Shown: positions 11,713 through 23,959 of the stretch, one piece after another | Layout of the letters: each line of letters begins with the position of its first letter | Numbering within the stretch: the first letter of the stretch is position 1 | Assembly (NCBI RefSeq): GCF_003672135.1 | Contig: NC_039509.1 | Coordinates: forward strand, 16,685,495-16,749,494 | Source: Ooceraea biroi | Taxonomy: Eukaryota > Arthropoda > Insecta > Hymenoptera > Formicidae | Direction: 5' to 3' | Length of the DNA: 64,000 bases | The notes under the pieces: model-generated | Told to the model about the DNA's origin: nothing | Databases searched by the model: none | What the model saw: only the letters and a program-made list of their open reading frames with translations | Position numbers and translations under genes: made by a program

Positions 11713-14700
11713 CAAGACGAAGAAGGCTGTTCGCCAAGCAACAGCTGGTCCCTCACCGTCGCTGACCGTCACCTCTCGGCCATGCTTCTTCATGCGCGGA
11801 ATACCGAGTGTTGTTACCAACCGATTTATCAAAACCGGTCTGCGCTACTTTTTCCACTGTCTTCCTTTTTTCATTGTCATCGCCGCGCCAAGAGACTGGT
11901 CCTGTAGCCCATTTCCCTTTCGTTGTTTGTACGCGTCTCTCTTGGATGCGCTTGCATGTCCGTTTGCTTTTGTCGCTCAAGCTGTGTTTAATGTCTCTAT
12001 TACGTTTATCGCACTGGACTCCGACTTACAGTTGGTAAAGTTGATAAAGTCCGTGTAACTGAAGGAAGATTTTATTTTTGATCAGGAATGAAACAGGTAA
12101 AACAGCTCATATCGAAATGTATCGAACGTAAGACAGACATTGTTGAAAACCTAGCAAGTCTTTAATTACCTCTCTTTAACATCTATCTTATTCATGTGAT
12201 TAGAATACTTTAGAAGTTTAGAAAATACAGTCAGTCAGCAATTTTCCTCAAAGTAAAAATTATATACATAATAACTTGCTTCAAAGTGTTTTAATTATCC
12301 CATTTATTTTATTCGCGTTACGATTATTTTTTTATGTTTGCTTGCAGTTTATTCTCTCTCTCTCTCTCTCTCTCTCATTTGCAAATATATAAACGTGTGA
12401 GAAGAAATTTATCGAATCTGCGCATGCCCACTACTCGTGAAACGTTTCGTCGATGTTATCGATTAAAATATGTTTGAAGGCAAATTCCCCACGGCAAATT
12501 TACGTCTGTATACTTTCACGTTTCCCATTTACAGATTTTCTCGTTTTTCTTTGAAAAATATATCGTGAATTTCTCGCTTTATCGTCACTCAATGATAAAA
12601 AGACTGCGCTCTGCACAAAAATTCTTCTTTAAACATGTAAAATTTGTCCTCGTTTACGATATATGTACTTATATATATATCTAAGCAGTAGAGATCAAAT
12701 AATCCAGATGTATCGAAAGCAACGTGATTACAGGGTAAAATACAAAGTGGCTTTATTGGTGCAACCTTATATCGTGCATTGCACGAAAGCGATGAATTTA
12801 TGCACTCTAATATTATAAAGATGAATGAAAGTAATTTGTACGATTGCGTGATAAATTTTCCATATGTCTGTTACAGCTGCCTCTTATCGCGGCCCCGGCG
12901 AGGACGAGGACAAGAATTCGTACGCCGCGCGGATCGCCTTTACTGGCAATTCCCGTATTCTGGGACCGATCTGCATAGTCGTGGGCGCCCTTATGCTTGC
13001 GCTTGGCGTGCTGCTCTGCACGCTCACGAGACGTGCTAGGCGAAGGGAGCGTAGGGTAGGCTTCCACTGTCCGCTTCATGGGGACTTTTACCCTTTGAGT
13101 CCAGTCCAGGGTATTAAAATGCTCGGTGAGTCAATCTTGCATTGATTTTATCGATTAAAATGTTCGAAGGCGGCAACAACGGTTAATTTTACGTGTAAAC
13201 ACGTGTAAAGTACAATATTGATTCCTCGCGTCTTAAGAAAAGATTAAGAAAAGATTGACTTTGAGGACAACAAGTTTAATTTATCATTTGTCAGTTGGCA
13301 CCGGTTCATTTGAAATTTTGTTAAATTCTTTCAATTTTCTTGATTAATTTTACAATTGCTTCATATGAATTGCTTGTATAAAGTTCACTTAAATTTTGGT
13401 TTCCTTCAATAATGAAGGAATTTGGATTGTTAATTCTCGTAATGATCGATATCATGCGCTCCTTTTTTATATAAAAATATATTTATTGTCATCATTATTA
13501 TAAATACGTCAAACACGGTTGCGCGAGAAAGAAAAGAAGCAAAATACACAGGCGTAGACTGTTGCGCGAGTATCGAGAAATTTGTTTCGCATTTTTTCGG
13601 AGCTCAACTCGGGTGCGAGACATGCGAGTATCCCTTCATTCGCACGACGATAAATGCATCGGCAATTTCGACGATGCCTCTTGAGAGACAGCGGGACAGA
13701 GCCGTCGAAATACTTCCCGAAGAAAGATCTCGACGTTACTTTCCACACAACGTACGAACGAAGCTGATCATTATCGTCGTGTCACGCGATGCTTATATCT
13801 TTAAGGCTTTAACTGTTTTGTCGGAATTGCGTTTAAGTGGTACGGTCCGCTCTGTGTGCAATGAAATTGTACGCATCGTCGTCAGAAGAAAAATTATGAT
13901 AACTAGCGTTGAAATGTCTGCCATTGACACAGTACGATCATTTGCCGTTCGCCACGTTCGAATTCTCATTCCGGACGATCGTACGTTTGTCAGCGACGGT
14001 ATATTCGAGTCACTCGAATTCTCGAGACGGATGAAAAGTACACATCGATCGTTACAGTCGCGTTGACATGACTTACAAAATAAAAAAAGTTAAATCGCAT
14101 TTCGAATTTATGACGATCGAGTTTACAAAAATGTCAATGTCGTACCGTCTTACAAAGCCACCCGATCGCGTTATCTCGTCGTTGCGAGCGTGCCGGTCGG
14201 TATCAATTGCTTCGAATTCAGGACGAAGCTGGATGGGGTAGCTAACTGGATTGTCGGAATTCAGGCTAATACTATCAGATTATTGCGTGGGTCGATCGTG
14301 CGCGTGAATCCTGCAAGTTTCCGCGTTCGACTGCCGAGTGCTCAGGCTGTTCACAGTCGCTCATAGTGATAAAAAATCACAATTGAATAAAAATAGGCTA
14401 ATAGTTTTAGTTTCGATTTGAGAAAATCACAAAAAAGACCGGTTAAGAGATAAATATCGAGGATTATCGGTTGTAATATATGTAGTATGTATGTTCTAAG
14501 CGAGATATAGGACTGTCGAATTATCGTTATCGAGAAAAAGAGACTTTCGATAGTGAAACAATAAGTACACGAGATCGATTGCTTTCCGATGGATAAGATC
14601 TGAATTTCTCGAGAAGAAGCAACGTGTGCGATCAAATATGCAGCGCTCTCTGGGAATTTAAAGTACGCGCTGGCTACATCTTGAGACGCGAATTCTTGAA

Positions 14701-17700
14701 AGAATTGCTGCTGCAACGACTACATGTGACAGTCGCAAGTTTCTACTTGCTGCAACGGTAATAAAAATTGCAGGACAGCCAGTCTTTTCACGTATAGCTC
14801 TTCCTCGTAACTACTTACGTAGCTTCTCTTATTGAAAATAATATCACGTATAAATTCTCTCGAACTCCGAGATGCTACAAGTTTTTCCAGTCGTTGCACG
14901 ACTACTTATTCGAGCAAAGCTCGAAACTCGTTGGTCGTTCGGTTCAGTCGCAATTTCTTTCGCCACGCAATAAAATCTTGTTAGAGTCGAAGGTCAGCTT
15001 TTGCGCGTTTACCGTAACGCGTCGGATAATGCGTAGCCTGTCCCGCAAAGATTCGTCATTCCATGACGTCGCGATTGTCACGATAAAACGCGAACGACTT
15101 GGAAAATGGATTAGGTGGAACAAACGCAACGAGTCTCTTCGATTTCGCTCGTTTTTCCGCGTCGAGGCAAATGAGAGCGGAATGTCTACGAGATCTGTGT
15201 AATCGACCGATCGTTAAAATTCTTGCTAATTCAGAACAGAACTCCGCCTCGTCGAATTTTGCGAAGAATCCGCGTCGGCGTTGTCAATTGTCGAAAATGA
15301 TTACGATAAAAAGGATGCAAAGTTATCATCGGTGATTACAGGCGTTGACTGTCGCAATCGCGCTTTACGCTTAGTGGCTGACTGTAACGATTTACAGTTT
15401 ACTCACTTGTTCACTTTCTTGATGGACTTGATTGATTCATAATTCTTATGTAAGAAAATTATATTTTTAATCGATAAACAAAGACTTTCTCCAGTTTTGT
15501 TCTGTTTTCTTTTCAAAGTTTGTTCGTTACTTAATCGCTTTTAATTCGCGAAATGTGAAAATTCGCTCACGTGGAAGAAATGATGCGCGAGTAAAGACTC
15601 ATCCAAAGGAACATTTCAACGTTAACGATGTCGCGTTTATAAAGGGACGTTTCTCTCGAGAAGAATTGATTTCACGCTGCGGGAGTCTCGACCATTTTTA
15701 GTCTTTTTCTCTCTTCTTCTCTCGTGTAGAGACCCGAGAGAAAAAGCTTCTTGCGTCCAGGACCGAAGCAGGTCCAGCACGACGCGCGCTTTAGTTCCAT
15801 TTCATTTCAGTGAATTGCTTCTCTCTCTCTCTCCCACCCTCCCTCCCCTCTCTTCCTATTCTCTTCTCCGCGATTCAAACGCGTTCCTTTTCATCCTCGT
15901 ACATTCGCCGCGGCACATCCGGAGCATTACGTTGCGTCCACAGATATTTTATCGCCTGTGTGTATGCCAAAAGAGCTTTAGCCTATTCCTCTGCCAAGGA
16001 CAAGTTCTCGTCTCACCTTTCTCTCGCTTTCTTCAAGCGAGCGCTTGGATACACCCTTTGTACAGCTCCGCGAGATTGAGCATTTTCCAGAAATCCCATA
16101 ATGGTCAACGATGGCCGCGATGTTCTCGCTCGAGCACACGAACACGTTACGGATGAGTCCTTGTGAGAAAAAAGAACAAATCGAGACAGATCTTCCGCGA
16201 CATATTCAGTTTAAGAGGGGAGTCGGTATGATCTTTGCGTACGAGTAATAATAACAAGAGAAAATGATCATAGAAAGTATATTGACGAAGCGTTTCACGA
16301 AACTTGAATCGCTTGTCAAGTAGAAAATAATCTTTCATCTGAAATCTATAACGAGACAATTTTGTTACAACAATCTGTTTCGTCGAATGGAAGCTGAAAC
16401 GCTACGATAACTCATATTTGAAAATTAACACGTGCGATAAGACGTGATGATTGCTCGAAAATCCTTTGAAAACCTGTTTTGGATCTGTTTTGGATTTTCC
16501 AAAAAGCGTCAACAAAAAGGACGTTTTTAATTGTTTATCATATATATTTGCGTAAGATAACTATAATAAAAAGTCATGGTTCAGTTTATCACGGATTCTC
16601 CTCCAGCGGTCCAACGCTTTACAAACAACGTTTTGTCTGACAATGAGAATTGTCCTTTCTCTGACATTTCGCGAGTTGAGTTACATGACAAAAATATCTT
16701 GGAGCAAATATCCCAGAGAGATTGATCAAAGAGGTTGTCGATAAACTTGAGATCGGAAATTCCGAGGCACTCTCGCATCAGCAGATTGTTCGCGCAAGTT
16801 TGCTGTCTCTTATGCTAACGCATGGATATTTTCCGTGAATGTTCACGCTTGGACGAATTCGCCAAAGTCTCGCCGTTATTGTCACGTTGCCAGAAAGTCC
16901 CCAGAAATTGTATCGCCGCACAGAGAGCAGGTAAATGACTTTGGAAGAAAAGAAAAGATGTTAATGTGCATTAAGACGAATCTAAAAAATAATCGGATTT
17001 ATTCGAAATCGAATTTTTGAGAATTAATAGATGGGTGATGCCCCACGCAAACCGCAAAGATAGGACGCCTGTAAATGGCAATTCGTTCGTCAAAGACAAA
17101 AGCGCCCGTGTGATAGCGATCGATCTATTCGAGTCTCTTTCACGCATCGGATTGTCGGTTTGTACAGGCATTCGAACTTTGTAGCACAATTATCGATTAG
17201 GTAGTTACCAGAAAGCATTCAAGGAAACATCCAACAGTTGAAACAAAAAACCGAATTTTTGAAAATTATAATAAAAGAAAATTAGACAACTCTGCGCTCT
17301 TGATGACGTCAAGGCCATCTCCTGCTGCAGAGTAGCCGACCTCGCTCGACCCGCGGTCAGCGACGGCGAATGTTGCTTGTGAACATTGCCGATGGTGGTA
17401 CCTCGGCCTCACCCTCTAGCTTCACGGCATTAAGCCAGCTGGTTTAGGTACACGGGACGTGGCAAACTGGGTCGCGCGGGGTTCCCAGGGTCCATGACAT
17501 CTATTGCCCTCGATTCCGCTCCTCTTCCTCTATTCCTGGATGTGGGTCTTTTCTAGGGGGGGATTAACCCCTTTCTACTCGTCTCTCTTTTAATGTCGTA
17601 ACGCCGTTACGACGATACGACGGCCGCAGCATCGTCGCCTCATTCTTCGCTCGATCGCATTTCGTGTCTCGCGAATCTTTGCGAGTGCCACCGAGGACGA

Positions 17701-20700
17701 ACGTCACGCTCGTTGTTATTAGCGGACATTGAAGAAGATTTCGGTTTGTTCGCGAACAACGTGAGATCGATGATTTTAGCAAGACTTGAGTACTCTTGTC
17801 GAATATGTATTTCCTCGATTCTTTTGTATCTTTTGATTATTTGGGAAAGTAAATCGAAAGCAAATCGAAAAACTTTGGAAATTACGGAAAATCTTGTAAC
17901 ATTTTTACGAGTGAAAAATCACTGTATTACGTCAAAGGAGGATTAAGAGCGTCTTGCAAGCGGAAACGACAAAACAAAAGCGAAAAACAAAATTACATTT
18001 CGTATCGTAGAAATCGGACAATGAATAGCTATCGTGGGCATACAATAACAGATGGACAGCCAATATTAATGTTAATTGAAACAGGAAAACTACTTGGAGT
18101 CGAAAAGCTTTCAGGTCTAATTGACCTTCTTTAGGCTCTAATTGGCTCTCTTATTACTGTTGTAATTTTGTGTCCGAGTCTCCATTAGTTTAAATTCGAT
18201 ATTCGCCAACAAGCGCGAAGAGCGATGGTTTATTTGCGTTGACGTATGTGTTAATTTCACGTGATTCGGCTTTAAAAACTTTGAGATACAACGCCGACGA
18301 CATTAATGACAAACGCCAGATGTATTCGCGTTTTCAGGGCGGCGTGTGCATAAATGCACGTCGATAACTATTTTCCCTCTCGTATACCTACCTCTGACCG
18401 TGGCTTTATCCGCCTACGTGGCTCGCCATCTGGCTTTCTCCGATTCTTCAAGTATTGAAACACTTTCCGCATAATAGGCGGGTAGGCGACGCCTAGAGAA
18501 AGAATAACCGGTATGACGACAAAACATCCAAGTGCAAGGCAAACTGTTCCGAACGACCGTAACGGCTCGGAGTTACGACATAGGTTTTATCGACATAGGT
18601 TTTACTTTTACTTCATTCCACATATTCTACGCGCTAAAGAGGAAGATCTCTCTTTGAAAATCTAATCTTCAAATCTATAAGTAAAAAACATGCTTCGTTT
18701 TCAATGGAACGGAAGCTTTATAAGTGATTATTCAGTAGAGAATTCGAAACCACACAGTGATCGCGATAATGTATTGTATATAAGTGCAAAAGATTCCTCG
18801 AATGGAACATATTATTGAGCTATAATTACTAATTAGAATAAACTTAGAATTACTAACATGAAGCAAGATAATTACGTACGTGTATCAATCATTTCTATGG
18901 AGTTTGCAATGTCTCTTTTGCGATCACAACTGGCAACTGATATTTCATTAATGAAAATAATTGTAATTAAACTGCCGCGGGCGCGCGCGCGATTATGCAC
19001 ACGGGTTCCATCTTGTTGCATGATGTTATAACGCGCGATAAGACGTAACGCATCAGTCATCAGTTTATCCGGATAATACGGATGAAGAAGCTTAAAAGCA
19101 TTCCACAGATCATCTTTTAATACGATGATATTAAAGTAACCATTTTCGTGCATTTAATTACGAGACTGATGGGATCTACAAATTTGTTTTTCTCCAAAGA
19201 TATTTGCATTTGAAAAAGATATCTCCTGGATATACCGTCTGGACATATATTAATGTCACTCTTAATCTCCGCGCCAAATCCTCGATTGTTCCATCGATTC
19301 CGTCCCGAACTTTTTGATATCATCAGTTACCCCCCGATGCTACACAGTTGGCACAGTCGTTTTACAAGAGCTAGAATTGGCAGTATCCCACTGGGTGTCG
19401 AACGGTTGTACTGAATTTATATCTTTGCGTAGATTTATAATGATACGTGCTCCCCACGAATTAGCTGATGCCCGATGATCGTTTAAACGCTGATCGCGAC
19501 CTTTCGCGAGAACACAGTTCGCCGCGTAGCTCAACGCTTTGCGCGATCGTCCGAACTCGATAGGATATCTTATCACGTTGAAAGGTCAGGTTTGCCGTGC
19601 GCTGCGGGAGAACACGCTAATATAATATAATCTATGCATAATCTCTACTGTGGTCAGATAACAGGCGTGATTAATATGGCGACCAATTTATCTTAGGATT
19701 GAGTCTTGGCCTTTGCGAGAAGTGGGCTATACCGTTTCTGATGATGTCCGATCAAGTCATTTTTTCCAAGTATTCAAGTAGGAAAACGTATCATCCTTTT
19801 GGTTTTTTAGTTTGGAACGTGTGAAACGCCGTGTACCTTAATTTGCTTTCAATTAAAACGGAAAATCGCGAATCCGAGACGATGTATTTACAGATACGCG
19901 AATACAGGTAATCGATCGACGGTTCGCCGCAAATTTATCGGGATGTTGGAACAAATCTCGGCAGATTGCCACCTACAGGTCGCGCGCGCACGCTCTTTCC
20001 CTCTTTTTTTTTTCTCTCCGTTAAAAGACTTTATCTCGCAAGGCGAGTATCGAACGGTTTTTCGATACTTTCGACTATCTCAGATTGTGAGATCTCCCAC
20101 TTTTATCGTCTGCGCGTTTTTTTACCGATGGGACAACGACGACGCCAACGATCAATGCAAGCGCAATCCATCCACTACGTTGCTACGACATTCCTTTTTT
20201 CTACCATTGTCCGGCTTTACTGCGAAGCTCACAATCAGAGAATTCTGACGGCTACCTCGAGATTAAGCGACCCCTGCGTGACAACTGTGTGATAGTCAGA
20301 CTACGTAATATTCAAACTCGACTGATGCGCGACGTTCTCTTATCCGCTGATAAATCGAATTTGCAGAATTTTCAATACGTCTGTCGTTTAGACGTATATT
20401 GAAAATAACGATAGATCGAGGCGAGTTGTCGGAAACAATTGTTAGACAAATCAGGTTGTATCGTAATAATTTAATAGTGACAAAACTGTGATATCGCATC
20501 AAACAACATGGATATGTTCCGTGATGTAGCACTCGTAAATTTGATCGAAAAGCAAATTAGACGTTCTTTATTTTGATGCGTTGTCTGAACGTTGACTCGT
20601 TTAACGAAATAATCTCTAACTTTGCGAGAGATACAACCGTTTCACGGTATTGTGCACCCGCATGTATTAATTTCGTCGACCCTTTCTCGGAGGGATGTTG

Positions 20701-23467
20701 CAGCGGTGTGCAGTCATGCCTGGCAATGCGTCTGGTAACAGTCATCGCTGCTGTTTCGTGCTCTTGTTCGTACATGTACGCGCGCGATAGATGATGACGG
20801 ATAGGAAAAAATAAAAAGCACAGTCTACGTGCTTCGTCGACGTGATCTCCATTGTCGGGGAACTGAATGCCATCGCGCGCTACGTGGACCCTCTCGAGTC
20901 GAGAATCCAATCGCGTTACAAATTCATGCTCGTTCATGTCCACCGCATTGCACCACGGACCAGTGGCTTGCTTCCTACTCGGATCAACCAACGTTGACGT
21001 TGGCGAGTGACGAAAATTTAATTTAATTCTCGCTTGCCAATGACGCGTTGTTTAGAGTTTGGTCAAGTATCGTGATACCGTGTATCGGGCGGAGAGCGCG
21101 GATCTAGTCACTGAGGTCTTTCGCGTACGTTAAAATCACGTACACACGTAACAGTTAAACGGCGTCGTGAAAGCTCTCCCTTTGCACACGAAATGTGTAC
21201 GTTATCTCGGCAGCATCAACCCTGATGTAACATGTACGGTAATGTCTGTTAGCGCGCATAATTTCGATGCTCGCGTAATTATTTCACGCGTAGCAAACGT
21301 CTTGTTGGTATGTACTACCATATTTGATAATGTAGCCTATTATTTATAATAGTTTGAATATTCTTGTCAAGCAGTCTTATCAGTTGCAAATTTCAACCGA
21401 TTCCGATTGAAATCCTAGATTGAAGTAACCGGCGATATCTACACACCGTGTTTCAGGTGTATCCGGCAAGGACGTAAGTGGATGGCCGAAGATTCCGTGC
21501 CTGAAGAGTAATCGCACGTCCGGCAAAGGCGGAAGCGGCGCGGGAGGACCACACGTAGGTCCACCGCAGTGCCCACACTCGGTTTTGAGCAGCACCCGCA
21601 GCTCCGTCAGCAGCTCTCCCTTGAGCCCGTGCCCGACGCCTATGCCTTTCCTGGTAACTTCGGGCTCAGTCAGGTGAGTTAAGCGCGATAGTGTACCCAA
21701 CACGTTTTTCTTCTTTCCGTTGCACGGAATTCAGAGCTAGGCGTCATGTTTATCTGGCATTGAGCGAAACACGCATTCCACTCGATGTACGGGAACGCCA
21801 AAGATATTTCGCGACGATGTAATTTCGACGAGTGCTCCGCAAAATCCCTTTTTCGACGTAAAGACGGCACCGGCTGTCATTCGTGTAGAGGTCAGCGGTC
21901 GCTAAAAATAGTTGTTGTACATATTTCATCGGACACTATATCCAGCCATAGGACAAACATTGCTCGGTAGTATGAGCCGTGTAAAGTTTACAGCTGACCG
22001 ATAGTCAACGTATACGTTTTAATCCGTTGTTCAATTCGTCATCGTTCGATCCGTAATTCGTAATTTCTTGCCACGTGCGTCAATCGTACGTATCGATTTA
22101 CGTCTTTGCGTTTCTGGGATTGCCTTTACACGCTTGAGAAGATCAATGAGATAGTATCGTTGACGATTAGTGGATTCACCATCGCGGATAATTCTCGTAG
22201 GAGCACTTGCCTGAAAACTTATACCAGATAGTTGACGTAATGGCGAGCGAAATAGCGAAATAGCGAAATAGCTTTGGCGGGTAATTACAATATTTTGATC
22301 GTCCCCACGCGCCTAACCAAATACGGAATGAATAATTTATTCGCGTCTCTCGAGGATGCTCGCCGTTAGCGTTCTATGTCTAAGGATAGTCGCAACTTTT
22401 AGTGGAGCGTGGGACAGGAACGAGACGTTTGTCAGTCCCCGTACCTGTCGAAATTATCGATCAGCTTTTCGCTTTCTCGAATCTCGAAGGGATTTCCCTG
22501 TTGTTTGACGAATGTTAACTTGGAGAGAGATTGCCCCAAAAATCGACATCCATAGCCATAAGCCGAATGTCAAGATTACAAAATTCATCTCTTCGAGTTG
22601 AAATCGAACCGTTACGCACGTTTGCGCTAAGCTTTGAATTGGTCCAAATTTACGTGTTGTCAAACTTGTCTCGTTAGACCACTCTCGGCCAGAGTGAATA
22701 CCAAGCGATTCGCTCGCGTTTCACGCGAAAACGAACAACGCGGCCAATTCTGAGTCGAGCCAAGCTTGGAGAGACACTTGAGGTGAACCTATAACGGGTT
22801 AGGACAAGAGCAACGCGCCACGCGGATAGTCTAATTGGCAATTAATCGATATTCGTGTTCCAGTAGCGGCATGGTGCAAAGCGTCGGAGCCAATTTATCG
22901 CCGGACCAAACGTTTGGATCGATCCGGTCGCTCTCGGTAACGAGAGAAGTCGCCAGCTTTCCCCTGTCGCGAACGCCCACACCACCCCCGCAGCACAGGT
23001 AGGTGAATCCCTTATTTAACTAACGATATTATCGACAGACGGAACGATTGACACGCGCAACACTCCACATATTGAAACGAATCGCTCACTTCTGCAAGAA
23101 GTAAAAGTTGTGAGCTCTCTACGATTTCACATTTCGTTAATCGGAATCGTTAAAGATCATTCATTTGATTTACCACTTGAGTTGTGTTTAATAAACGAAG
23201 AATCGACCGAATCACTCGTTTGCCGTGAGAAACGCATCAAATGTTGATCATTGCAGAGCATCGGCAGTGCTGGCCACGAACCCCGAGGACCAACTGGTGG
23301 GTAGCCCCCTGAGAGAGGCTTCACCTAGGCCAGAGGTACGCGTGATCGCACCGTCCCATCGGCCATTACCACCGTCCGCTCTGGCCGCGACGAACGGCAA
23401 TCATCATCCGATCTCGACGGCGAACCGTAAATCCGTAAGCATATTGCTACCCGAAACCAGTGGATGA
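10041..23467 (+). CDS. Two-pass membrane protein with Ser/Pro-rich tail (TMEM200-like, tentative)
   Basis: Five coding exons join with matching phases: 10041-10233, 12877-13125, 21457-21673, 22864-22998 and 23257-23467. They total 1005 nt, or 334 residues plus a stop. Each junction has a GT donor and an AG acceptor. Residues 1-30 are polar. A hydrophobic stretch at about 33-66 and a second at about 92-115 are joined by an acidic, charged linker (GPGEDEDKN). An Arg-rich stop-transfer segment (RRARRRERR, 116-124) follows. Next comes a short Cys/His/aromatic patch (HCPLHGDFYPLSP), then about 190 residues rich in Ser, Pro, Gly and Thr, probably cytosolic and disordered. The motif RILGP-x5-G at the start of the second helix recalls TMEM200/DUF2371 proteins, but that is pattern memory, not a search result. 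The ATG was chosen because it opens the exon 10 nt after a good acceptor (TTTTTACAG at 10022-10030), so the 5' UTR is spliced. Function is unknown. Confidence 0.8.
11684..11707. repeat. GA dinucleotide microsatellite
   Basis: Twelve GA units in the first coding intron of the plus-strand gene. A CT run of similar size follows at 12353-12376 in the same intron. Confidence 0.95.
12353..12376. repeat. CT dinucleotide microsatellite
   Basis: Twelve CT units, complementary in sense to the GA run 650 bp upstream in the same intron, so the two could pair in the pre-mRNA. Confidence 0.95.
12877..13125 (+). CDS. Coding exon 2: linker, second membrane helix and basic anchor
   Basis: The acceptor is CTGTTACAG and the donor CTCG|GTGAGT; phase is 1 in and 1 out. 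It encodes the acidic linker, the second helix, the Arg cluster and the HCPLHGDFYPLSP patch. This is the most family-informative exon. Confidence 0.85.
13126..21456 (+). other. Large (8.3 kb) second coding intron
   Basis: Donor GTGAGT, acceptor TGTTTCAG. No coding exon or transposon is recognisable inside it. A notably GC-rich block at about 17280-17545 contains a CRE octamer TGACGTCA (17304-17311) and differs in composition from its surroundings. It could be a conserved regulatory block or an unassigned non-coding exon. A pyrimidine-rich tract lies at about 15700-15870. Confidence 0.6.
21457..21673 (+). CDS. Coding exon 3: Gly/Ser/Pro-rich tail
   Basis: Acceptor GTTTCAG, donor GTGAGT; phase is 1 in and 2 out. 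It encodes a low-complexity Ser/Pro/Gly segment with a Cys-Pro-His motif (PPQCPHS). The GC-rich, codon-like third positions stand out from the flanks. Confidence 0.75.
21674..22863 (+). other. Third coding intron (1.2 kb)
   Basis: Bounded by GTGAGT and TGTTCCAG. It contains a short 9-bp tandem (GAAATAGCG, about three copies, near 22249-22271). Nothing else is recognisable. Confidence 0.6.
22864..22998 (+). CDS. Coding exon 4 of the two-pass membrane protein gene
   Basis: Acceptor TTCCAG, donor AG|GTAGGT; phase is 2 in and 2 out, 45 codons. It encodes a polar Ser/Thr/Pro segment ending in a TPTPPPQH stretch. No domain is recognised. Confidence 0.7.
23257..23467 (+). CDS. Coding exon 5 (C-terminus) of the two-pass membrane protein gene
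   Basis: Acceptor ATTGCAG, phase 2, open to TGA at 23465-23467. It encodes a Pro/Ser/Ala-rich end with an NHHPIS stretch. An internal GAG|GTACGC at about 23335 could be an alternative donor, so a longer isoform with further exons cannot be excluded. Confidence 0.65.
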
Positions 23468-23953
23468 CCCCAGCAGCGGCAGCTACAGCAGCACGGGGTC
23501 GTGCACCGTTGCGACGAGGAGCCGCTTTCGATCTAGGGTCGACGCTCCGCGAAAGGACCGTTTCTCATTCGGACTGATCGCGCTCCGTCACCTCGATGAC
23601 AAAGGTGCAATGCCTTCCGTGAATGCTAGTCGCAACGGCATGCGTTTCTGGCCAAAAATAATTTTGAAAATGCCCAAACTCTTAAGGTATTCTCTTAAGG
23701 TATTCTCAAGCACAATTTCCACATTGACGCGATTCAACGAAACGAGAAAGACGAGAAAAGAGTCTATCTTTGTTTAACCCTCCAGCACCGAAATCAAATC
23801 TTCGCGCATCGTTGGATCTGTAATTTAAATGTATATCTGTCGATTTAAATGCGTAGACAAATCTCGAAAATTGAATTTACGCGTTTGCTACTGCATTCTG
23901 TAACTTGGAACAAGTTGTAAAATTTTCTTCATTACCGGTGAATTTGGAAAATT

Positions 23954-23959
23954 AATAAA
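23954..23959 (+). promoter_or_regulatory. Candidate polyadenylation signal AATAAA
   Basis: A canonical hexamer lies 487 nt downstream of the TGA of the membrane-protein gene. It is plausible by position only. Confidence 0.35.

Noticed and set aside
13674..14066. 130-codon open frame in the 8.3-kb intron
   Set aside because: No family motif, no splice sites compatible with neighbouring exon phases, and composition like other chance frames in the window.
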